Below, one piece after another: positions 1 to 6,400 of a stretch of 8,771 bases of DNA. Origin of the DNA: Gemmatimonadota bacterium (GTDB taxonomy: Bacteria; JBHIER01; G020348925); contig CP070758.1 in NCBI GenBank assembly GCA_020348925.1, positions 2,010,114 to 2,018,884 of the forward strand. Reading direction: 5' to 3'. The stretch's first letter is position 1. Each line of letters starts with the position of its first letter. The notes beneath the pieces were generated by a model. It saw only the letters and a program-made list of their open reading frames with translations, had not been told where the DNA came from and made no database searches. The position numbers and the translations under genes are program-made.

Positions 1-1
1 C

Positions 2-169
2 AATTGTTCCGTGGGCATCGATTTCAATGACTGGGTCAATGTCGTCGAGAAACAGGATCGGCGCATCGATGAGCTCACACAACGGCTGGAAAAGCTGGAG
101 CGACTGGTCGAGGGAGGGTCAACGATTCCTCAAACGGAAGGGGCGACCGAACTCGGGCAGGCGAAGTAA
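2..169 (+). CDS. C-terminal fragment of an unidentified protein with a coiled-coil tail
   Basis: The last 55 codons of a gene that begins before the window, ending at TAA (167-169). The peptide starts NCSVGIDFNDWVNVVEKQ and continues into a charged heptad stretch (about residues 14-37) with I22, L25, L29, L32 and L35 on one face, so a short coiled coil is likely. The final 18 residues are polar and probably disordered. I do not recognise the family. A short GxDxxxWxxxVEKQ lead-in followed by a coiled coil resembles the ends of proteins carrying a peptidase S74-type intramolecular chaperone (phage tail spikes and bacterial surface proteins), where the terminal helices trimerise. That comparison is inference from a small piece. 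Frame choice: frame 1 is closed by a stop at 28-30, and frame 3 stays open to 192-194 but reads as an Arg/Ser/Trp-rich shadow. It lies 185 bp upstream of the giant gene on the same strand, so co-transcription is possible. Confidence 0.7.
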   Translation, partial: NCSVGIDFNDWVNVVEKQDRRIDELTQRLEKLERLVEGGSTIPQTEGATELGQAK

Positions 170-225
170 TCACATTAAGTGGCTTGGCCAATGAAACCCA
201 GCAATGCAAGACAACATATGGAGTT

Positions 226-241
226 CAATGACTAGTCATTG
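226..241. repeat. Perfect 16-bp palindrome in the intergenic gap
   Basis: CAATGACTAGTCATTG equals its own reverse complement over all 16 bases; the symmetry ends at the flanking T/C. It could be a dimeric regulator's operator or a weak 6-bp RNA hairpin with a CTAG loop. No T-run follows, so it is not a standard intrinsic terminator. It lies 57 bp after the upstream stop codon and 113 bp before the giant gene's start. Confidence 0.6.
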
Positions 242-249
242 CAAGATAT

Positions 250-269
250 TGAAACGATGAATCGTTTCA
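250..269. repeat. Inverted repeat with 9-bp arms upstream of the giant gene
   Basis: TGAAACGATGAATCGTTTCA has perfect 9-bp arms around a 2-bp centre; as RNA this gives an 8-bp stem with a TGAA loop. It follows the 226-241 palindrome after only 8 bp, with centres 26 bp apart. No T-run follows, so intrinsic termination is unlikely. An operator or an RNA processing or stabilising hairpin in the leader of the giant gene is more plausible. A TTGAAA resembling a -35 box overlaps its left edge (249-254), but the position 17 bp further on (CCTAAG, 272-277) is a poor -10, so no promoter is called. Confidence 0.55.
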
Positions 270-340
270 CTCCTAAGGAATCTGAAATGAATGTGAACTG
301 CATCCAAAATACTTACAAGAAGCAATGGACATACCCTGAC

Positions 341-351
341 AAGGAGAGGTG
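341..351 (+). promoter_or_regulatory. Strong Shine-Dalgarno for the giant surface protein
   Basis: AAGGAGAGGTG sits just before the ATG at 355; the AAGGAG core ends 8 nt upstream of it. This fixes the start, because an in-frame TGA lies at 337-339, leaving only GTG 349 (inside the ribosome binding site) as an alternative. The next in-frame ATG (codon 26) would begin in the middle of the signal peptide. Confidence 0.85.
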
Positions 352-354
352 ACG

Positions 355-465
355 ATGAGCGGCAAACGAAAGAAATGGCGGTTCGTCGCTGACGCGCTTA
401 CCCTGCCGTCTCTGACCATTGTGATATTGATGGTCCTGTTCCTCTGGCAAGGAACCGCAGAGGCT
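355..465 (+). other. Signal peptide, residues 1-37
   Basis: A basic n-region (MSGKRKKWRF) is followed by a hydrophobic core at about residues 20-31 (LTIVILMVLFLW) and a TAEA/QV junction. A35 and A37 fit the A-x-A rule for signal peptidase I, so cleavage is expected before Q38. There is no lipobox cysteine. The n-region is somewhat long, and a retained membrane anchor is a less likely alternative. Sec-dependent export is inferred. Confidence 0.88.
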
Positions 466-3400
466 CAAGTTTCACAGGTCATCGGGACAGGGATCACGAT
501 CTCGGCAGGAAAAATTGTGAGCGAGATCAGCGGGGACTGGGAGAATTATGGGACATTCGAGCCGGGCACTGGTACGGTAATCTTTATAGGGAAGACGGAG
601 CAACAGCTTACCAGTCCCTCCGGTGAGTCCTTCTATAATCTTACCGTCGAGAAGAAAAGGGAGGACCTGGTCCTCAACAACAGCATAACCGTTGAGGCTC
701 TGCTCGAACTTCTCGACGGCGACCTTGATCTCAATGGACAGGTCGTGACCCTCGGCACCAATGCCTGGCTCTCTGAAACCGATGGCAATACGGTGAAAGG
801 GGAATCCGGGTATATCACGGCAGAACGATATCTATCCCCTACTCTATTGTACGGTGGGATAAATGTTGCCGGTTTAGGATTTGAAATTCAAGATACCACA
901 TGGCAAGAATTGGGGACCACTGTTATAAAACGGTTTCACAGCTCAGGTGCAACCGGACATCCCAGGCTGGATATCCGGCGATATTATGACGTTGTACCTC
1001 AGTTCAATAGTGGGTTGAATGCGACCCTCGTTTTTCACTATGACGATTCAGAGGTGAATATCGAGATGGAGTCGAATCTGGCCCTGATGCGCTCGGCGGA
1101 CGGCGGCGCGAACTGGGAGTATCGATCGGGAACGGTACGGACCGATTCCAATGAGATCGCTCTGGAGGGGATCGAGGCTTTTTCATTGTGGGCCGCCAGT
1201 GCCGTGCCCCGTCCTTTCTGCGCCTCGGATGGTCTGTATGAAGATCATGTCGAGCTGATGTGGTCGAAACTGCCTCTGGAGAACATCCATTACCTGATCT
1301 ACCGGATCTACCAGGATGATGAGGAGTTGCTGGCCTGGGCATCCAGCGATGATGATACTTATTGTGACGAGACCGGCGAGCCCAATAAGGTGTACACCTA
1401 CAAACTGGTGATGCAGGATGAGACCCTGCCTGTCACGGAGACCTTGCCCCTCACCGATGAGGGCAGCCGGATTGTCTTCCCCCCGGAGGACGTGCATGCC
1501 AGCGACGGACTGTATGATGACAAGATTCAGGTCCGCTGGACCGACATCTCCTTAGTCGAGGGCGGATATTACATTCGTAGGGATGAAACACCGCTTGACA
1601 CCGTAGGTGCAGATGAGCAAGTGTACGATGATATGTCAGCCGTGGCTGGTGACACCTTTTCCTATGAGGTCATCACCTTTACAACCTTCAATGGGTCGGA
1701 ATATACATCCGCGGTGAATGAAGACCAGAGGGATGATGGAGTTCGCGGGTATATCCTGCCGCCGCTGGGCGTGTTGGCTTCCGACGGCCAGTATCCGGAC
1801 AAGGTGGTCATCACCTGGAAGGATCAGACGGACCGGGAGTGGAGCTACAGGATTTACCGGGACGGAGCGTTGTTGGATACAACGGCGGCCGATGACTCGA
1901 CGTATACGGATGTCGGGCCGGCGCCGGGCTCCTATACGTATTGCGTCGCGACCCTGGATTCACTCGGCCGCGAATCGTCTCATGCATGCGACCAGGGCGG
2001 CATCGACATCCTGCCGCCGCCGGCAAACGTGCAGGCCTCGGACAGTATCTACGACGACAAGATCGAAATCACCTGGGAGCTGGGATCCACGCTCCAGGAC
2101 GGCTTCGTCATTACCCGCGACGGCGGTGTACTGGACACTGCAATGGCTCAGGCCGTTTCCTATAATGATTTCACGGTCACTCCGGATCAGATGCATACAT
2201 ATTGCGTTCAGGCGTACAGCGATTCCGGCGGTGTCTCGACCATTGAATGCGACGACGGTTTCCGTGTCAACGTCACGACGCCCACCGACGTTGAGGCGAC
2301 CGACGGTGACTTTGAAGACCGCGTCGAGATCACCTGGGAAAGCAACTCGACGACCGTCATTCTCTTCGATGTTTACAGGAATACAACTCTGGTAAAGAGC
2401 GTCACCGGGGAAGGCCGGTTCTGCAGCGATTACGGCGGCACGGCCGGTAAAAAATACGAATACAATGTCATCGCCAGGACGGTCCTGGGCCTTGTATCGG
2501 AGGCTGCCGCCGATTCTGGCCACCGGGAGCTTGAGGCGCCCTCACGGTTTCAGGCCAGTGACGACGCCTATGAAGATAAAATCCTCATTACCTGGGCGGA
2601 CAATTGCCAGGTGGAGAATGGGTACCAGATTTTCCGGCGGGATACCACCGAAACCGATTCGGTCTTGATCGTCGAGACGACATCCAACCGGACCTCGTTT
2701 CTCGACGAGACGTCGGTTCCGGGCACCACCTATGTGTACAGCATCGCCGCATTCGATACCCGTGGTGAAGAGCTGGGGACATCGATATTCATGGCTGACA
2801 TAGGTCGTAGGGTGCTCAACCCCCCCACCAACGTGCAGGCCACCGATGGTGCCTATGAGGACCGGGTTGTCGTTACTTGGGATGACAACTCAAAAGCTGA
2901 AGAGGGCTATTACATCTATCGAGACGGCGCAAAGATCGATTCGACCGAGGATAATACCTCGTCCTTCACCGACGAAGATCCTGCTTTCGGGATTGTGCAT
3001 ACATACAGAATTGAGGCCTTCGATGACTACGGCCAGTCCCAGTCGGCCTCCGATCAGGGCCATACGACCATCCTGCCGCCCCGCTCGGTCAACGCCTCGG
3101 AAGTCTATCAAGGCTCGGTGGTCATCACCTGGATTGATGAGTCCTATATCGAACAGGGCTATAAAATCCTTCGTGACGGGATAGAGATAGATGAAACGGA
3201 ACCCAACATCGCCATTTACACTGACACCCCCCCCACCAACGGCGTGGAATATGACTATTGTGTCCGGTCGTTCAAGGATGCGGCTCTTTCGGATTTGATC
3301 TGCGATATCGGCATCAGCCTGACCGGTGGTGTTGATGAGCCTCTGTTGGCTGATACTGTCGAGGCCTCTGATGCCGCCTACGCCAACCGTGTTCAAATCA

Positions 3401-6400
3401 GGTGGAAGGAGAATCCATCGTTTGTAGAAGACGGATTCAACATCTATCGCAATGGCATGCTCATCGAGCAGACGGGTGTCGATGTCAACTCCTACGACGA
3501 TTACGAGGCCAGGCCCGGACAGGTGTTCCTGTACTGCGTGACTGCGTTCACCGATGCCGGTGCCACTTCGGATATTGGCTGCGACTACGGTTGGCGGCCG
3601 CCTGACGGCAATATCACCGGTCGCATCAACACCTACGCCGGTGCCGGAGTGACGGATATCGCCGTGTGCCTCGAGCCCGTGCCGAACATGGCGCTGCTGT
3701 TTGACGGCGTCGGGAGTCACGTGCGCGTTGATACTGCAACCGTGCCCCGTCACGCCTTTACCATCGAGTTCTGGATGAAAACCAGCGACACCGAAAACCA
3801 GGGTACGCCTTTCTCATACGCTGTTCCCGGGCAGAGCAATATGATTCTAATTACCGATTATAAAGATCTCGAGGTACATGTCAACGGAACCGACAGAGGC
3901 ACTTCTGTGACGCTCAACGACGGTCAATGGCATCACATTGCCTTCACCTGGCGCAAAACCGATGGTCGGGTCGAGCTGTACAAGGACGGGACACGGGCCT
4001 ATTGGGACACTGGTGTGGCTACCGGTTTTCCCATCCCCTCTGGGGGGGTGCTGATCCTCGGGCAGAATCAGGATACTTTAGGGGGAGGATTCCAAGAGCA
4101 ACAAGCCTTCCGCGGCCAGATGGACGAGGTGCACATCTGGAACCATGTGCGTGAAGCGGGTGAGATCGTGGCTTCAATGACCCAGGCGCTCACTGGCCAG
4201 GAGGAGGGCCTGGTGGGATACTGGCCGCTGGACGGGGATGGCGAGAATGTGACCGCCGACCTGACCGGAAACGCCAATTACGGACGATTCGGCGGCGGGC
4301 TGTACTGGACGGACGAGAGCGCTCCGCTGGAGGTCTGCGCCACCACCGATCTGGAGGGCAATTACACCCTGGCGAGGATCCGCTACGGGAAAGAGACCAC
4401 CTTCAAGGTCACGCCCTCCACCGAGGGCGGGCGCCGGTTTGAGCCAGCGTATAAAGCGATCACCCTGAGCACGGGCAATCCCGTGCAGAACGAGGTCGGT
4501 TTCATCGACGTTACTGCCTTCACCGTTTCCGGCTATGTCAAGTTCAGGGAATTCAGCGGCATTTCCCACACTTGCTTTGCCGAGGGAGTGGAGATCCTGG
4601 TGGACGGCGACGTCCGGGGCGTCACGGACATCAACGGGGAGTATTCGATTTCGCTGGAGCTTGGCCAGCACACCATACAGCCGAGATTGGGCGACCACAC
4701 CTTCGATCCACCCCAGATTGTCATACTGGTCGAGGCCGATGTGGGTGGGAAGAATTTCCTGGACACCACCACCCGCGAGCTGTGCGGCCGCGTGGGCGGC
4801 AGTTGTAACAAATCCATCGGGACACTGACCCTCGAATTCACGAGCGAGAACGGCTGCCTGCAGACGGAATTGGAGACGAACGGCTATTACAACGTCCCGC
4901 TGCCGCCTCAGAAATATCTGGCGCGGGTTCTCGGTGTCGGGCAGGATTGCCCTATCAGCAGGAGCGGTGTCATCGCCTTCTTTGAGAATCTCGGGCAGCG
5001 CGAGGTCGATCTGACCGAGGCCGATACCACCCTGAACTTCATCTACAGGGCACCTCTGCAGGTGGTGCTTGAAGGTTTCGAGGAGTTTATAGATGATTGT
5101 ACGCAGTTGACCTTTCAGGGGAGACCCCTGCCCAATGTCCCGGTCCTGAGGCAGCTCGAAGATCGGGTTGCCCTCAACATCATTGTCTCTGAGTATTACG
5201 GGTCCGAAGGGACATGCCCGGCGGACACGGGTACGGTGACCATCTATGACGAGATATCGGATCAGGAGAGCACCCCCCTTGTCCTGGGAATCTCACAGGG
5301 CAAAGTTCACTATACGACTGTCGGAACGACACCCAGCCTCATCGATGGCCGGGTGGATGCCAAGGGAACAGACCGGTCCTTTCAGAAGGCCCTGACGATA
5401 GTGGCTGAGGTGGAGGGCCTCGCTCCGGTGATGATCATCCAATGGGTGATCGTGGAGGGCCACGTGGCCGCCGAGGGCAGTAAATTTATTTCCGCCGCTA
5501 CGCCGGACCAGGTTCTGTACATTTTACGGGATCCGCCGGGGGACGGCTCATATTCCTGTCTCGAAGAAGGACGCTCTGTATGTACGACCATCGATTACGA
5601 TATTGAGGTCACGGGTGGCAATATTGGCAGAAAAACTGAGGCGAAATTTGGCGTAGAAAAGGAGTTTTTCGTTGGGCTTGGTGCCGGTACCAGCATCAAA
5701 ATGTCGGCCCAGACAACCGTGAACACAGAACTCAGCTTAGGCCTCAATGTCGAAAAGGACAGAAGAACACGGGTCTGTTTGACGACGACGGAACGCTATT
5801 CCACGTCTGCCAGCCCCGATTTCGTGGGAGAGGACGCAGACGTGTTCATCGGGGCGGCCATGAACTTTATCTTCTCCGAGGTCAGGTCCATTGAAGTCCA
5901 AAACTGCCAGGTCAAAAAGTCGAAAGCTGTGGGATTCCAACCCAACGGCTTTAAAACCACTTTCGCTTACACCCAGGGCTATGTCGAGCAGACTCTCATC
6001 CCGCAGCTTGATTCTCTCAGAGCCTACTACCAGCGAAACGGTGTTCAGGATTCGGTCCTTATGTACACCACATTCCGGAACAACTGGCAGGATATTCTGG
6101 GGGAGAACAGCCGCCTCAAGCGGGAAGCGGAGCTTGAGGAGAACCGTTCCTTCAGTGCCGGTGCGGACTACTTCTACTCCTTTGCCAGTAGTACGACCGA
6201 GTCTTTTTCCCAGAAAACTACTTTTTTTCTTGATAGCGGAATCGAGATTGGATTTGGAGCCGGAATAGAAGGTGTTGAAACGTCGGTATCCACTCCCATA
6301 AACATCCATCATGAGAATGTCTTATATTATGAGGAAGGAGAAGAAGTACAAACGGTCACCGTCGGGTATGCACTCAGTGATGATGACCCAGGCGACGATT

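Noticed and set aside
250-269. Intrinsic terminator for the upstream gene
   Set aside because: The stem is good but AT-rich, no T-run follows on either strand, and it is 80 bp past the stop codon.
249-277. Sigma-70 type promoter (TTGAAA with a box 17 bp later)
   Set aside because: The -10 candidate CCTAAG matches the consensus at only three positions, too weak to call.
1718-2395. A 225-codon plus-strand frame rich in Arg, Ser and Thr
   Set aside because: It overlaps the FN3 array in another frame, and its low-complexity Arg/Ser/Pro composition is typical of an out-of-frame shadow.
1207-3606. Recent DNA-level tandem repeat or recombination hotspot in the FN3 array
   Set aside because: Units are similar as protein, but identical DNA stretches noticed between units are only about 12-15 bp, so the copies are old and diverged.
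2890-3753. A 287-codon open frame on the minus strand
   Set aside because: It lies wholly opposite the FN3 repeats and LamG start of the giant gene, and its Val/Ile/Asp/Gly-rich product is what reverse reading of GAC/GTC/ATC-rich codons gives. No ribosome binding site or domain supports it.
4174-4698. A 174-codon minus-strand frame
   Set aside because: It is antisense to the LamG and carboxypeptidase-regulatory-like region, where the plus frame has clear domain matches.
5686-6000. Transmembrane helix in the Gly-rich module
   Set aside because: Hydrophobic residues alternate with polar ones and do not form a continuous run of about 20, so a helix does not fit.
5737-6312. A 191-codon minus-strand frame opposite the unnamed module
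   Set aside because: The plus frame is continuous and continues recognisable domains on both sides; the antisense frame has no start context or known motif.
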